Shown here: piece after piece, positions 6,376 to 16,236 of the stretch
Numbering within the stretch: the first letter of the stretch is position 1
How the letters are laid out: each line of letters starts with the position of its first letter
DNA from: Prevotella sp.
GTDB taxonomy: Bacteria; Bacteroidota; Bacteroidia; Bacteroidales; Bacteroidaceae
Reading direction: 5' to 3'
DNA: 55,345 nt
NCBI GenBank assembly: GCA_017428805.1
Contig: JAFRQC010000048.1
Coordinates: 1 to 55,345, forward strand
The notes under the pieces: generated by a model
Databases searched by the model: none
Seen by the model: the letters and a program-made list of their open reading frames with translations, nothing else
What the model was told of the DNA's origin: nothing
Program-made: the position numbers and the translations under genes

Positions 6376-9300
6376 ATGAGAGAAAAAATAGACTGTTTTC
6401 TGCCCTGCGACGACATAAATGCCGTTGCTAGGACAGTGGCACAACTCAAGGCGAGCAAGACGGTGCAGCACATCTTTCTGCTCACCTCCGACCTACAGCC
6501 CATCGAAGGCGACGAAACGCTGAAAGGTTGTCAGCAGCTGATTGTCGATAACCTCACGGGCAGCAACACCCTGATGACCATTGCTGAGAATGCGAAAGCC
6601 GACTATGTACTGCTGCAGACGAAGCCGACGAGGCTGGAACTGGGCGAGGGAGCCCTGGAACGCATTCTCCGCGTGGCATCCGACTCTGACGCCTCGATGG
6701 TCTATGCAGACCATTACGACCTCATCGACGGCAAGCGCACGCCCCACCCCGTCATCGACTATCAGACGGGTAGCATCCGCGACGATTTCGATTTCGGCTC
6801 GCTGCTGCTGGTGAAAACCGCCCTGATGCATACCTTCGCGATGCAGGCTGGCGAAGCCGATTACCATCACGCAGGCCTCTACGCCCTGCGCCTCTTCCTG
6901 AGCAGAAACGGGCAACTGTTCCATATCGACGAGAAACTCTATACGGAAGAGGAACTGGACACCCGGGCCTCTGGCGTAAAGCAGTTCGACTACGTGAACC
7001 CTCGTAACCGCGAGGTGCAGATAGAGATGGAACATGCTGCCACCGCCCATCTGGCGGAGATCGGGGCGAAGATAGACCCCTCGTATTATCGGAGGCCAGA
7101 CTTTAACGAACAGGAGTTTGATGTCGAGGCATCCGTCGTGATTCCCGTCTACAACCGTGAGAAGACCATCTGCGACGCAGTGAACTCAGCCCTCTCGCAG
7201 AAGACAAGCTTCAAGTATAATGTCATCGTGGTCGACAATCACTCCACGGACAAGACAACAGAGTTGTTACAGGCCATCCACGATGAGCGGCTTGTGCATA
7301 TCATCCCTGAGCGCACGGATCTCGGCATCGGCGGCTGTTGGAACCAGGCCATCAATGATGACCGCTGCGGACGCTTTGCGGTACAACTCGACTCAGACGA
7401 TCTCTATTCCACGCCAAAGACGCTGCAACAGGTTGTAGAAGCCTTCTATAAGCAGAATGCGGCGATGGTGATCGGTTCGTATCGTATGTGTGACTTTGAA
7501 CTGAATACCTTGCCGCCGGGATTGATAGACCACGCAGAGTGGACAGACGAGAACGGTCCCAACAACGCCCTGCGTATCAACGGTTTGGGTGCGCCTCGTG
7601 CCTTCTTCACGCCGCTGCTGCGGCAGATAGGCTTCCCCAACACTTCGTATGGTGAGGACTATGCTTTGGGACTTATCTTCTCGCGTCACTACCGCATCGG
7701 GCGCATCTTCACAGAACTTTATCTCTGTCGCCGATGGGGAGGCAACAGCGATGCCGCCCTCAGTATCGACCGCATTAATGCGAACAATCTTTATAAGGAT
7801 CGCCTGCGCACATTGGAAATCCTTGCCCGTCAGCAGATGCTGCAAGGCAAACAGGAACTGATGAACGACTCGGCGCTGCAACGGTTCTTCAACCGTCAGT
7901 TGGAGAAGTGGGAGGATGCCAGTCGCCGCTATCAGGATTTGAGGAATGTGAAGACACGCGATCTGACGGTGGGAGCCTCATCGATAAAAGTACAGTGGAA
8001 CCCCGCCCGAATGGTGTCCACAGGTGCCAGCATCGACAAGAAAGTGATTGCCGACCGGCCTTGTTTCCTCTGCGAGGCAAACCGTCCGAAGGAGCAGACA
8101 AAGAAATCCGTCGACAGCCACTTCGACCTGCTTGTCAACCCCTACCCCATCCTGCCGGTACATTTCACCATTCCCAGCGTCAAGCACGAGCCTCAGCGCA
8201 TCCGTGAGAACTACGGCGAGATACACAAGCTGCTCGAAGAATACCCTGAGATGATGGTGTTCTACAATGGTCCCAAGTGCGGCGCATCAGCCCCTGACCA
8301 CGCCCATTTCCAGGCAGGCACCAGCGGGCGGCTGCCCTTGCAACTCTCCTGGCAGCGTCTGAGCCGCAACCTCACTACCATCATCAGCCTCAACGAAGAC
8401 GAGGACATATCTCTTATTGAGGAATACCCCTGCCCTGCCCTGCTCATCCGCAGTCACTCGCAATACAGCGACGAACAGCTCTTTTTGCGTCTCTACGAAG
8501 CCCTACCGATGCAGGATGACGATGCAGAGCCGATGATGAACATCGTCAGCTGGCGGCGCAACGATGACTATCTATCGGTGGTCTTCCCACGCGGCAAGCA
8601 CCGTCCTGACTGCTACTATGCTCAGGGCAACGACCAGTATATCATCTCGCCAGGAGCCCTCGATATGGCGGGTCTCATCATTACTCCCCGACAGGAGGAC
8701 TTCGAGCGTCTCACGCCAGAGTTGGCCCTCAGCATATTGAATGAGGTATCACTATCGAAGGAACAGCTGCAACAGGTGATCAACCGCCTACAGGATAAAG
8801 TTCAAAGTTCAAAGCTCAAAGTTCAAAGTTCTAAAGAACCTACCGTCACCGTCGGCATCGTCACGGCTGAGAAGATTGCCTTCCAACTCAATCAGGCCTA
8901 CGTCGCTAAGGGTGAGGTAATCACTGGCCCGCAGACCGTCGAGTTCTCTGAGGGTGGTATCCTATGGCGAGGCACGCAGTATCGCGAACTCACCTTCACG
9001 CCACAGGCGCCAGACGCCACATTCTCACTCAGCGATGTCACCATCGGCGTCGACTTCCATTGGGAGCGCAAGGAGACACAAGAGTTTGAGGGTACGCTGC
9101 GCATCGTCGTCGAGGCCGACAAGATTGTTGCCATCAACGAACTGCCGGTAGAGCGTTACTTGACGAGTGTCATCGCCAGCGAGATGTCGCCTACCGCCTC
9201 CATTGAGTTTCTCAAGGCCCATGCGGTCATCTCCCGTTCTTGGCTCCTGGCACAAATGGAGAAGCGTCGCCGCCTCGACAGCGGAGCAGACAATTTCTTC

Positions 9301-10077
9301 TCGTTCATCAAGAAAGACGACGAGATTATCCGTTGGTACGACCGCGAAGACCATACCATTTTCGACGTCTGTGCCGACGACCACTGCCAGCGCTATCAAG
9401 GCATCGGCGGCGGTAATCGTGTGAAAGCAGAACAGGCTGTCAGCGAGACTCGCGGACAAGTGCTCTCCTACAACGGTGAAATCTGCGATGCGCGTTTTTC
9501 AAAGTGTTGTGGCGGCGAGACGGAAGAATTCCAATATTGTTGGGAAGACACGCCCAAACCCTACCTCGAGAGCATCCACGACCCCTGGTGCGACACCAAC
9601 GATAAGCATATCCTCTCGCAGGTTATGAAGGAGTACGACCAGGAAACACCCGACTTCTACCGCTGGACGGTGGAATACACGCAGGAACAACTCTCCGAGC
9701 TCGTCAACCGCAAGTTGAAAGACGACTTCGGCACCATCGAGGATCTCATCCCTTTGGAGCGTGGCAAGAGCGGGCGTATCTGGAAACTGAAGATCGTCGG
9801 TTCGAAGAAGACGCTCACCATCGGTAAGGAACTCGAAATCCGTCGCGCCCTCAGCGAGACCCATCTGCTTTCCTCTGCCTTCGAGGTGGAGATCAGGAGT
9901 CAGGAATCAGGAGTCGGGAGTCAGGAGAAGACATTCGTGCTTCACGGCAAGGGCTGGGGCCACGGCGTCGGTCTCTGCCAGATCGGTGCTGCCGTCATGG
10001 GCGAGGCAGGCAAGACCTACGATGATATCCTGCTCTTCTACTACCGCCATGCCGAAATCAGCAAACTATATGAATAA
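6376..10077 (+). CDS. four-domain fusion: GT2 - GT2 - DUF4922 (HIT-like) - SpoIID/LytB
   Basis: A 1233-residue cytoplasmic-looking protein with no signal peptide. Residues 1-235 resemble a degenerate GT-A glycosyltransferase ([13 protein letters not shown]). Residues 250-520 are a GT2 domain ([30 protein letters not shown]). Residues 535-800 match DUF4922, with [10 protein letters not shown] and DHAHFQAG, the latter an HxHxQ motif as in GalT and ADP-glucose/GDP-sugar phosphorylases of the HIT superfamily. Residues 823-1233 are a SpoIID/LytB domain ([33 protein letters not shown]), known for binding peptidoglycan glycan strands. Heptad arrays mark the DUF4922/SpoIID linker (8797-8831) and a loop near the end (9894-9928). 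An AmpG-like permease follows 39 bp later, so a role in cell-wall sugar recycling is the best inference. SpoIID domains normally act outside the cytoplasm, which makes this fusion puzzling. Confidence 0.85.
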   Translation: MREKIDCFLPCDDINAVARTVAQLKASKTVQHIFLLTSDLQPIEGDETLKGCQQLIVDNLTGSNTLMTIAENAKADYVLLQTKPTRLELGEGALERILRVASDSDASMVYADHYDLIDGKRTPHPVIDYQTGSIRDDFDFGSLLLVKTALMHTFAMQAGEADYHHAGLYALRLFLSRNGQLFHIDEKLYTEEELDTRASGVKQFDYVNPRNREVQIEMEHAATAHLAEIGAKIDPSYYRRPDFNEQEFDVEASVVIPVYNREKTICDAVNSALSQKTSFKYNVIVVDNHSTDKTTELLQAIHDERLVHIIPERTDLGIGGCWNQAINDDRCGRFAVQLDSDDLYSTPKTLQQVVEAFYKQNAAMVIGSYRMCDFELNTLPPGLIDHAEWTDENGPNNALRINGLGAPRAFFTPLLRQIGFPNTSYGEDYALGLIFSRHYRIGRIFTELYLCRRWGGNSDAALSIDRINANNLYKDRLRTLEILARQQMLQGKQELMNDSALQRFFNRQLEKWEDASRRYQDLRNVKTRDLTVGASSIKVQWNPARMVSTGASIDKKVIADRPCFLCEANRPKEQTKKSVDSHFDLLVNPYPILPVHFTIPSVKHEPQRIRENYGEIHKLLEEYPEMMVFYNGPKCGASAPDHAHFQAGTSGRLPLQLSWQRLSRNLTTIISLNEDEDISLIEEYPCPALLIRSHSQYSDEQLFLRLYEALPMQDDDAEPMMNIVSWRRNDDYLSVVFPRGKHRPDCYYAQGNDQYIISPGALDMAGLIITPRQEDFERLTPELALSILNEVSLSKEQLQQVINRLQDKVQSSKLKVQSSKEPTVTVGIVTAEKIAFQLNQAYVAKGEVITGPQTVEFSEGGILWRGTQYRELTFTPQAPDATFSLSDVTIGVDFHWERKETQEFEGTLRIVVEADKIVAINELPVERYLTSVIASEMSPTASIEFLKAHAVISRSWLLAQMEKRRRLDSGADNFFSFIKKDDEIIRWYDREDHTIFDVCADDHCQRYQGIGGGNRVKAEQAVSETRGQVLSYNGEICDARFSKCCGGETEEFQYCWEDTPKPYLESIHDPWCDTNDKHILSQVMKEYDQETPDFYRWTVEYTQEQLSELVNRKLKDDFGTIEDLIPLERGKSGRIWKLKIVGSKKTLTIGKELEIRRALSETHLLSSAFEVEIRSQESGVGSQEKTFVLHGKGWGHGVGLCQIGAAVMGEAGKTYDDILLFYYRHAEISKLYE
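8797..8831. repeat. five in-frame 7-bp units at a domain boundary
   Basis: Units aaagttc, aaagttc, aaagctc, aaagttc and aaagttc encode [13 protein letters not shown] between the DUF4922 and SpoIID domains. The array is the near-exact complement of the intergenic array at 5152-5186, including the variant middle unit. Confidence 0.9.
9894..9928. repeat. five in-frame 7-bp units near the SpoIID C-terminus
   Basis: Units caggagt, caggaat, caggagt, cgggagt and caggaga encode [10 protein letters not shown] just before the conserved GWGHGVG block. Two units of the same kind occur inside the symporter gene near 17107. Confidence 0.9.
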
Positions 10078-10087
10078 TCATCATTTT

Positions 10088-10115
10088 TCAATTGCCAATT
10101 ATTAATTATCAATTC
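10088..10115. repeat. four 7-bp units in the gap before the AmpG-like gene
   Basis: Units tcaattg, ccaatta, ttaatta and tcaattc fill the 39-bp gap between the fusion gene and the permease; the ATG at 10117 follows directly. Confidence 0.7.
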
Positions 10116-10116
10116 A

Positions 10117-11385
10117 ATGAATAAAAAGTCTCCCTGGGCCTGGGTGCCCACCCTCTACTTCGCAGAAGGTCTGCCCTATGTGGCCGTGATGACCATCTCG
10201 CTCATCATGTATAAACGCCTCGGTTTGTCGAACACCGACATCACCCTTTACACATCATGGCTCTATCTGCCATGGGTCATCAAGCCCCTGTGGAGTCCGT
10301 TCATCGACATCATCAAGACTAAACGCTGGTGGATTGTCGTCATGCAGCTGCTCATCGGTGCAGCCCTCGGCGGTGTCGCCTTCACCATCCCAGCCCCTTA
10401 TTGGCTGCAAGGATCACTGGCATTCTTCTGGCTGATGGCCTTTGCCAGCGCCACTCACGACATCGCTGCTGACGGTTTTTATATGCTCGGTCTTGAACAG
10501 CACGCCCAGGCTTACTTCGTAGGCATCCGCTCCACGTTCTATCGCATCGCCACCATCGTCGGCCAAGGCCTGTTAGTGATGCTGGCAGGCAACCTCGAGG
10601 TTGTCACCCGCAACATCAAATACTCATGGAGTCTGATGTTCTACGGTATGGCAGGCCTCTTCATCGCCTTCTGGCTGTGGCACCACTATATCCTGCCGCG
10701 TCCGACTGAAGACAAAGGCATCGAGAAGATGCACGGCCGACAGATCATGCAGGAGTTCTGGCACACGCTGAAGACCTTCTTCCAGAAACCTCAAGTGTGG
10801 GCAGGCATCTGCTTCATGCTCTTCTACCGCATGCCAGAGGGGCTGCTCGCCAAAGTCAGCGCCCTCTTCCTCATCGATGCGACTGCGAAAGGCGGACTCG
10901 GCCTCTCGCCAGCCGAATACGGACTGGTACAGGGCACCGTCGGTGTCATCGGCCTTACACTGGGAGGCATTCTCGGAGGTATCGTCGCCAGTCGCGACGG
11001 ACTGAAACACTGGCTCTGGCCGATGGTCATGGCTATCACCCTACCTGACCTCGTTTATGTCTACCTCTCCTATGCCCTGCCTGAGAGTCTTTTTATCGTC
11101 AACGTCTGCGTCTTCATCGAGCAGTTCGGCTACGGCTTCGGCTTCTCTGCCTACATGCTATACCTTATATATTATAGTCAGGGTGAACACAAGACGGCCC
11201 ACTATGCCCTCTGCACCGCCTTCATGGCCCTGTCGATGATGATTCCAGGTCTCTTTGCGGGAGCCCTGCAGGAAGCCGTCGGCTACCCCATGTTCTTTCT
11301 CATCGTCATAGCGGCCTGCTCACTTACCTACATCGTCACCGCCACCCTCAAGATTGACCCTGAGTTCGGCAAGAAGCAGAAATAG
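10117..11385 (+). CDS. AmpG-like MFS permease
   Basis: A 422-residue major facilitator with about twelve membrane helices. It opens with PWAWVPTLYFAEGLPYVAV, close to the AmpG signature (F.EGLP), and has KPLWSPFID after helix 2 and SATHDIAADGFY in helix 4, both typical of the AmpG/acetyl-CoA-transporter group. AmpG imports GlcNAc-anhydromuropeptides for murein recycling. The adjacent SpoIID fusion supports that role, though the exact substrate cannot be read from sequence. The two genes are 39 bp apart and probably co-transcribed. Confidence 0.85.
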   Translation: MNKKSPWAWVPTLYFAEGLPYVAVMTISLIMYKRLGLSNTDITLYTSWLYLPWVIKPLWSPFIDIIKTKRWWIVVMQLLIGAALGGVAFTIPAPYWLQGSLAFFWLMAFASATHDIAADGFYMLGLEQHAQAYFVGIRSTFYRIATIVGQGLLVMLAGNLEVVTRNIKYSWSLMFYGMAGLFIAFWLWHHYILPRPTEDKGIEKMHGRQIMQEFWHTLKTFFQKPQVWAGICFMLFYRMPEGLLAKVSALFLIDATAKGGLGLSPAEYGLVQGTVGVIGLTLGGILGGIVASRDGLKHWLWPMVMAITLPDLVYVYLSYALPESLFIVNVCVFIEQFGYGFGFSAYMLYLIYYSQGEHKTAHYALCTAFMALSMMIPGLFAGALQEAVGYPMFFLIVIAACSLTYIVTATLKIDPEFGKKQK

Positions 11386-11446
11386 GAATAGGGAAATCCC
11401 TACCGACGATTAGGATAATTCACTTGCGTAATGGCTCAAATGATGC

Positions 11447-11454
11447 TACCTTTG
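11447..11454 (+). promoter_or_regulatory. -7 promoter box of the small lipoprotein gene
   Basis: TACCTTTG lies 29 bases upstream of the ATG at 11484, so the lipoprotein gene is probably transcribed apart from the permease gene. Confidence 0.6.
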
Positions 11455-11483
11455 CACCATCAAACATTTAAAACGTTACGATT

Positions 11484-12044
11484 ATGAAGAAGTTATTTTA
11501 CAACATCCTGACGATGGCCGTCATAGCCATAGCAGCCGTCTCGTTCTCTTCCTGCGAAGACGCTCAGATCGCTTCCACCCTCGAAGGCACATGGAAAGGG
11601 AACATGTATATCTCAACCTCTTATGATGGCCGTACCTACGACGCCACCTATACAGAGATCACTTTCGATGGAGACCCCTACTCTTTCTCGAGCGGCACCG
11701 GATATTGGGTTGACTACTATAGCAACGCCCCTTGGGACTACGTCGCCAACCATATCAGCTGGTCTGTAGATAATCGCGTCATCTATATCCACTTCTACGA
11801 AGATGGCACATCATTCAGGATTTCCGACTATCGTTTGAACGACGATCGTTTCGTAGGCACGCTCTATGACAACGGCAATTATGTCGATTTCGATCTCGTT
11901 CATACCTCATCGCCCAACTGGGGCAGGTACAACTATTGGGGTTACGACTCCTGGTTCGGCACCTACTATTCCCGCACTCGTGGTGAAGGCGCTTCCGACT
12001 CCACAGCAGTCGAAAAGCCCATCCGCTACATCAGAGGAAAATAA
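11484..12044 (+). CDS. small secreted lipoprotein, lipocalin-like beta-rich
   Basis: A 186-residue lipoprotein of unknown function. The signal peptide ends at a lipobox (SFSSC, Cys at about 23). The mature part begins LEGTWKGNMYIS, the style of opening seen in lipocalin-like and META-type small lipoproteins (GTW), and is rich in Tyr, Trp and Asp with alternating beta strands. The C-terminus RYNYWGYDSWFGTYYSRTRG is unusually aromatic. It stands alone, with its own promoter and a strong terminator after it. Confidence 0.7.
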   Translation: MKKLFYNILTMAVIAIAAVSFSSCEDAQIASTLEGTWKGNMYISTSYDGRTYDATYTEITFDGDPYSFSSGTGYWVDYYSNAPWDYVANHISWSVDNRVIYIHFYEDGTSFRISDYRLNDDRFVGTLYDNGNYVDFDLVHTSSPNWGRYNYWGYDSWFGTYYSRTRGEGASDSTAVEKPIRYIRGK

Positions 12045-12050
12045 AATCCA

Positions 12051-12087
12051 ATAAGAAATGGCTTCCAAACCGGAAGCCATTTCTTAT
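12051..12087. terminator. bidirectional terminator between convergent genes
   Basis: A perfect 16-bp inverted repeat (12051-12066 and 12072-12087) with a 5-base loop. It sits between the lipoprotein gene and the serine acetyltransferase gene and overlaps the last codons of the latter. Confidence 0.85.
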
Positions 12088-13004
12088 ATCCCTGCGCCGT
12101 CTTGGAATCCTGCATCAACAGCCTTCGACTGAAGGATGCGCGAATATGGCGGAACAGAATGCGTCAGCCAGATGTTACCACCGATGACAGAATGATGCCC
12201 GATGGTGATGCGGCCGAGGATAGAAGCGTTGGAATAGACAGTGACATAATCCTCGATAATCGGATGACGCGGAATATTCAGCATATTCCCCTGCTCGTCG
12301 TACTTGAAACTCTTTGCACCCAGTGTCACACCCTGATAGAGCGTCACATGGTTACCGATGATTGATGTTTCGCCGATGACGACGCCCGTACCGTGGTCGA
12401 TGGCGAAATACTCGCCGATCTGTGCACCCGGATGGATGTCGATACCTGTTTTAGAATGAGCCAGTTCAGTGATGATACGCGGGATGACGGGCACCTTCAA
12501 CTCATGCAGGCGATGGGCAATACGATAGTGCGTCATCGTATTCATCACTGGATAGCAGAAGATCACCTCACCGTAGTTCCTGGCGGCAGGATCGGCATCG
12601 AACATCGCCTCGACGTCGGTATAGAGCAGCCGTTTGATCTCGGGCAGTGTGTCGATGAACTCGCTGGCCAACCGTCCGGCTTCATCATACACCTGAGCCT
12701 TCGTGCGTATCTGCTCACAGTCCTCGCAAAACTGGAGTCCGTGGGCAATCTGCTTGGTGAGTAGCGTTATCAGCTCCTCCATGTGTACACCGATATAATA
12801 CGAGCGGATGGCCTCGTCGGGCTGCCGCTTGTTGAAATAGTCTGGGAAGATGATGTTCTTGACGAGCGTCACAATCTGCTTCACCTGCTCCACAGAGGGC
12901 AGCGGAGCCTCAATCGCGGGCATCATGCCAGCTTCCTTCTCACCGATTTTCGACAGCAGCGCCACATTCCTGCGCAGCACGTCGTTAGTACCTTTTTTAT
13001 CCAT
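12084..13004 (-). CDS. serine O-acetyltransferase, copy 1
   Basis: This enzyme acetylates L-serine with acetyl-CoA, the first step to cysteine. The 306 residues show a helical N-terminal domain and a left-handed beta helix with hexapeptide repeats; active-site features are HYRIAHRLHEL, IDIHPGAQIGEYFAIDHGTG and GVTLGAKSF. ATG 13004 (MDKKGTN) is chosen because the longer frame runs through the promoter at 13013-13020. A paralog of equal length lies at 42770-43687; the two share long identical blocks and differ mainly at the ends. This copy stands alone, whereas the other sits in the sulfur operon, so this one may serve housekeeping cysteine synthesis. Confidence 0.92.
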   Translation of the reverse strand: MDKKGTNDVLRRNVALLSKIGEKEAGMMPAIEAPLPSVEQVKQIVTLVKNIIFPDYFNKRQPDEAIRSYYIGVHMEELITLLTKQIAHGLQFCEDCEQIRTKAQVYDEAGRLASEFIDTLPEIKRLLYTDVEAMFDADPAARNYGEVIFCYPVMNTMTHYRIAHRLHELKVPVIPRIITELAHSKTGIDIHPGAQIGEYFAIDHGTGVVIGETSIIGNHVTLYQGVTLGAKSFKYDEQGNMLNIPRHPIIEDYVTVYSNASILGRITIGHHSVIGGNIWLTHSVPPYSRILQSKAVDAGFQDGAGI

Positions 13005-13012
13005 ATCGGTTG

Positions 13013-13020
13013 CAAAATTA
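13013..13020 (-). promoter_or_regulatory. -7 promoter box of serine acetyltransferase copy 1
   Basis: TAATTTTG on the minus strand ends 8 bases before the ATG at 13004, implying a leaderless or nearly leaderless message. Confidence 0.55.
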
Positions 13021-13061
13021 ATGCAATTCGCGCAAACCACCAAATATATTGGAAATTTTCT

Positions 13062-13958
13062 TCAAAAGTCGAAGTAGAGGGAATCCGCCGACCAATCGTT
13101 ATTTATTGTGATTTTAATTTTATTCTCTTTAAACGAACCAAACAGCTTTCCTTTACAAACGGTAACATGATTACGCTTAATTGGGATGTTATTAATAACA
13201 AATGGATCATCAAATAGTGGTTTCACATTATCACCATTTATTTCATAATAGTATATGGATGCTTTCAGATGTTGATCAGCTCCTTCATGAGGAATGGTAT
13301 ATAAATCATATTTGTTTATTTCATTATCCACATCAAACCACTTATATTGCTGAGATTTCACTTTACCCCAACCATTATTAGTGCCGTTAAGCGCACCTGA
13401 GCCTCCTGTATAGTTAATTCGAATACGGTTATTATTTATAGCAGGTTCATCTTCTGAGATGAACCTTATTAACGCCGTAATACGATCCAGTTCCAACGTA
13501 AGCATTATATTATCCTCTCCTACTATCAGACTATCACCATAAAAAAAGGTGTCAGTAAATCCCATAGCGTTCGTAAACTTTATTTCATCAACTTTATTCG
13601 ATGAAGGATTGTCATCGCTGCTATGCGCCAACACTACCAAATAATACCGACCCTCTGATAGTTGAACATGTACCTCTCCGAAGTCCTCATCGTCTGAAGT
13701 CTGATTAATCTGTTTGATTTTTCCCCCACCCTGATACACCAAGAAATTCAACCGCGAACAGACACCATTGACATCACGTCCTCTCGTCCGCGCCATCTCA
13801 AACGGCACCTGCTCGACGCTGCCAATGCGCAGCACGACATTTGCCTTGGATTCCTCTTCGGCATCCTCGACATTCATTTTCTCACACGACGCTGCCCCTG
13901 CGAGCAACATCACTCCACACACACATGCCTTAAAAAGGCTGAAGAATTGCTTTTTCAT
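13062..13958 (-). CDS. FimB/Mfa2-family fimbrial anchor-like lipoprotein
   Basis: A 298-residue lipoprotein with lipobox AGAASC (Cys about 25). The segment CSRLNFLVYQGGGKIKQINQ and the following strand EVHVQLSEGRYYLVVLAHS match the first domain of Bacteroidetes fimbrial anchor/assembly proteins of the FimB/Mfa2 type, followed by a second beta domain. Such proteins usually sit next to fimbrillin genes, but none is here, so it may act alone at the cell surface or with a fimbrillin encoded elsewhere. Its AT-rich 5' half of the coding strand differs from the GC-rich neighbours, which may indicate later acquisition. Confidence 0.75.
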   Translation of the reverse strand: MKKQFFSLFKACVCGVMLLAGAASCEKMNVEDAEEESKANVVLRIGSVEQVPFEMARTRGRDVNGVCSRLNFLVYQGGGKIKQINQTSDDEDFGEVHVQLSEGRYYLVVLAHSSDDNPSSNKVDEIKFTNAMGFTDTFFYGDSLIVGEDNIMLTLELDRITALIRFISEDEPAINNNRIRINYTGGSGALNGTNNGWGKVKSQQYKWFDVDNEINKYDLYTIPHEGADQHLKASIYYYEINGDNVKPLFDDPFVINNIPIKRNHVTVCKGKLFGSFKENKIKITINNDWSADSLYFDF

Positions 13959-13994
13959 ACAATATTATTTTTAAAGAAAACAAATAATCAGATG

Positions 13995-14002
13995 CAAAAG
14001 TA
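13995..14002 (-). promoter_or_regulatory. -7 promoter box of the Mfa2-like gene
   Basis: The minus strand reads TACTTTTG 36 bases before the ATG at 13958. Confidence 0.55.
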
Positions 14003-14070
14003 AGCATTATTCGCCGAATACGACGAACAATGCTTCAATTATTAAGACAATTTAACGGATTGCCTTTACC

Positions 14071-16236
14071 TTACTCAACGGTCAGGACGGTCTTCTTCAA
14101 GTGCTTCAGACTGCTGTCAGGGCCAATCATGATTTCAAAGTCGCCAGGTTCCAGCACGAAGTCGAGGCTGCTGTTATAGAATTTCAGCAAGTCGTCAGTA
14201 ATCTCAAACGTCACTTCCCGGCTCTCACCCTTCTTCAGATGAATGCGCTGGAAGCCTTTCAGTTCCTTCACAGGACGAGTGATGCTGGCCACAACGTCGT
14301 GAATATACAACTGTACGATCTCGACGCCGTCATAGTCGCCCGTATTGGTGACTGTCACGGATGCCTTACGCCCGTCGAGGCGAATGTCGCTGTAGTCGAA
14401 AGTGGTATAGCTCAGACCGAATCCGAAGGGGAAGAGCGGGTCGTTGCGCACGTCGAAGTAGTTGCTGCTGAATTTCGAGAACGTACTCTGGTCTTCGCCC
14501 ACAGGTCTTCCCGTCGGCAGATAGTTATAGTAGAGCGGTTCCTGTCCAGTGGCCTGAGGCATAGAGGCGGTAAGCTTGCCGCAAGGCACCTTGTCGCCAA
14601 AGAGCACATCACAGATGGCATCGCCTGCCTCACTACCGCCGAACCATACCTGCAGGATGGCTGGCACATGACCGTTCTCCCAGGTCAGTACCGTCGGACG
14701 GCCAGCAAAGTTCAGCACCACCAACGGTTTGCCCAGTGCGAGCAGGGCCTCCAGCAGTTCCTTTTGTGTGTCAAACATCTCCAACGTAGCACGGCTGCTG
14801 CACTCACCGCTCATCTCGGCCGACTCTCCCATAGCACAGACGATAACATCGGCATCACGAGCAATGTCCAGCGCCTCACGCCTCAACAGCGTGGCATCTT
14901 TGAAAGGTGTCGCCCGATAGAAGCCGCCGTCCTTTTGCAGGGTGGAGTCGCTGGTGAAGTTACAGCCCTGGGCATAGCTGACCGTCGCCTTGCCTGCTAA
15001 TGCCTTCTCCATCGCCTCCTTCAGCGTGGCATAGCGCTCGTTGGCGGCAGTCGGTGCCCAGGTGCCAGCCATATTGATGCGATTATCGGCCATCGGACCG
15101 ATAAGCGCAATCTTCCCCTGTTTCTTCAGCGGCAACACCTTTTCATTATTTAATGTTTTAATTTTTTCATTTTTCAGCAGCACGAACGATTCCGCAGCCA
15201 ACTGACGCGCAGCCTGCCTATGCTCTAAGGTATAGATGTCTTTCTCGTGGCGCTTGGGGTCGAGGAAACGGTAGGGATTGTCAAACAGACCTAAAATATA
15301 TTTCGCCTCCAGCACACGACGGCAGGCCTGATCGATCTCGGCCATCGTCACCTTGCCTTCTTTCAGCGACTGCTCGAGTGTCTTGATATAACCTTCGGCA
15401 CACATATCCATATCTGTACCCGCTTTCAGGGCCAACACCGATGCTTGCTGCAAGTCACCCAGCCCGTGCTTGGTAATCTCAGCGATGGAACCGTAGTCGG
15501 TCACCACGAAGCCGCTCCATCCCCATTGCTTGCGCAGCACGTCGTCGATGAGCCATTTATTGGCCGTAGCGGGAATGTAGTCCACGATGTTGAAAGAGGT
15601 CATCACCGAACCTGCTCCTGCCTTGGCGGCTGCCTCGTAAGGCGGGAAGAACTGGTTGTACATTCTGACGTGACTCATATCCACCGTGTTATAGTCGCGC
15701 CCAGCCTCAGCCCCGCCGTAGAGGGCATAGTGCTTCACGCAGGCCATCATATTCTCAGGACCGTAGTTACCCTGATAGCCTTTCACCAGCGCCTCAGCGA
15801 TGCGACTGCCCAAGAACGGATCCTCACCGTTGCCCTCGGCGATACGTCCCCAACGTGCATCGAGCGCAATATCCACCATCGGACTGTAAGTCCAGCAGAT
15901 ACCGTCGGCCGTAGCCTCCTTGGCGGCTATCCGTGCAGCCTGCTCAATGGCCTCCAGATCCCAGCTGCACGACATCCCCAAGGGTATGGGAAAGATGGTC
16001 ACGTAGCCGTGAATCACGTCCATACCTACAAGTACTGGAATGCCCAGACGACTCCTCTTTGCTGCGTCCTGAAGCTGTCGGATACTTTCCACGCCTGTCT
16101 GGTTCAGCACCGTTCCAAGTTTCCCCTGCTCTATCAATGTCAGCAGCGGACTGTCCTTCAGTTCCCCAGTCGTGGCCGAGGTGCCAGGCAAGAGGTTCAT
16201 CTGTCCGAGTTTCTCCTCGACGGTCATCTTGGCCAT
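14071..16236 (-). CDS. GH3 beta-glucosidase, BglX-like, without signal peptide
   Basis: A 721-residue glycoside hydrolase of family 3. It contains the (alpha/beta)8 domain with FVVTDYGSIAEI carrying the nucleophile Asp, the alpha/beta sandwich domain (VCAMGESAEMSGE) and a C-terminal fibronectin-III-like domain. BglX proteins normally carry a signal peptide; this one begins at MAKMTVEEKLGQMN, already inside the conserved fold. Codons for IDQL, which belong to the same conserved block, lie just upstream in frame but after an in-frame TAA. The start overlaps the stop of the symporter gene (TGATG). Either the enzyme acts in the cytoplasm on imported sugars or its 5' end was lost. The segment KNEKIKTLNNEKV near residue 350 looks like an in-frame repeat insert. 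Confidence 0.9.
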   Translation of the reverse strand: MAKMTVEEKLGQMNLLPGTSATTGELKDSPLLTLIEQGKLGTVLNQTGVESIRQLQDAAKRSRLGIPVLVGMDVIHGYVTIFPIPLGMSCSWDLEAIEQAARIAAKEATADGICWTYSPMVDIALDARWGRIAEGNGEDPFLGSRIAEALVKGYQGNYGPENMMACVKHYALYGGAEAGRDYNTVDMSHVRMYNQFFPPYEAAAKAGAGSVMTSFNIVDYIPATANKWLIDDVLRKQWGWSGFVVTDYGSIAEITKHGLGDLQQASVLALKAGTDMDMCAEGYIKTLEQSLKEGKVTMAEIDQACRRVLEAKYILGLFDNPYRFLDPKRHEKDIYTLEHRQAARQLAAESFVLLKNEKIKTLNNEKVLPLKKQGKIALIGPMADNRINMAGTWAPTAANERYATLKEAMEKALAGKATVSYAQGCNFTSDSTLQKDGGFYRATPFKDATLLRREALDIARDADVIVCAMGESAEMSGECSSRATLEMFDTQKELLEALLALGKPLVVLNFAGRPTVLTWENGHVPAILQVWFGGSEAGDAICDVLFGDKVPCGKLTASMPQATGQEPLYYNYLPTGRPVGEDQSTFSKFSSNYFDVRNDPLFPFGFGLSYTTFDYSDIRLDGRKASVTVTNTGDYDGVEIVQLYIHDVVASITRPVKELKGFQRIHLKKGESREVTFEITDDLLKFYNSSLDFVLEPGDFEIMIGPDSSLKHLKKTVLTVE

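Noticed and set aside
1981..9928. Tandem arrays as CRISPR
   Set aside because: Units are 7-9 bp without unique spacers and no cas gene is present.
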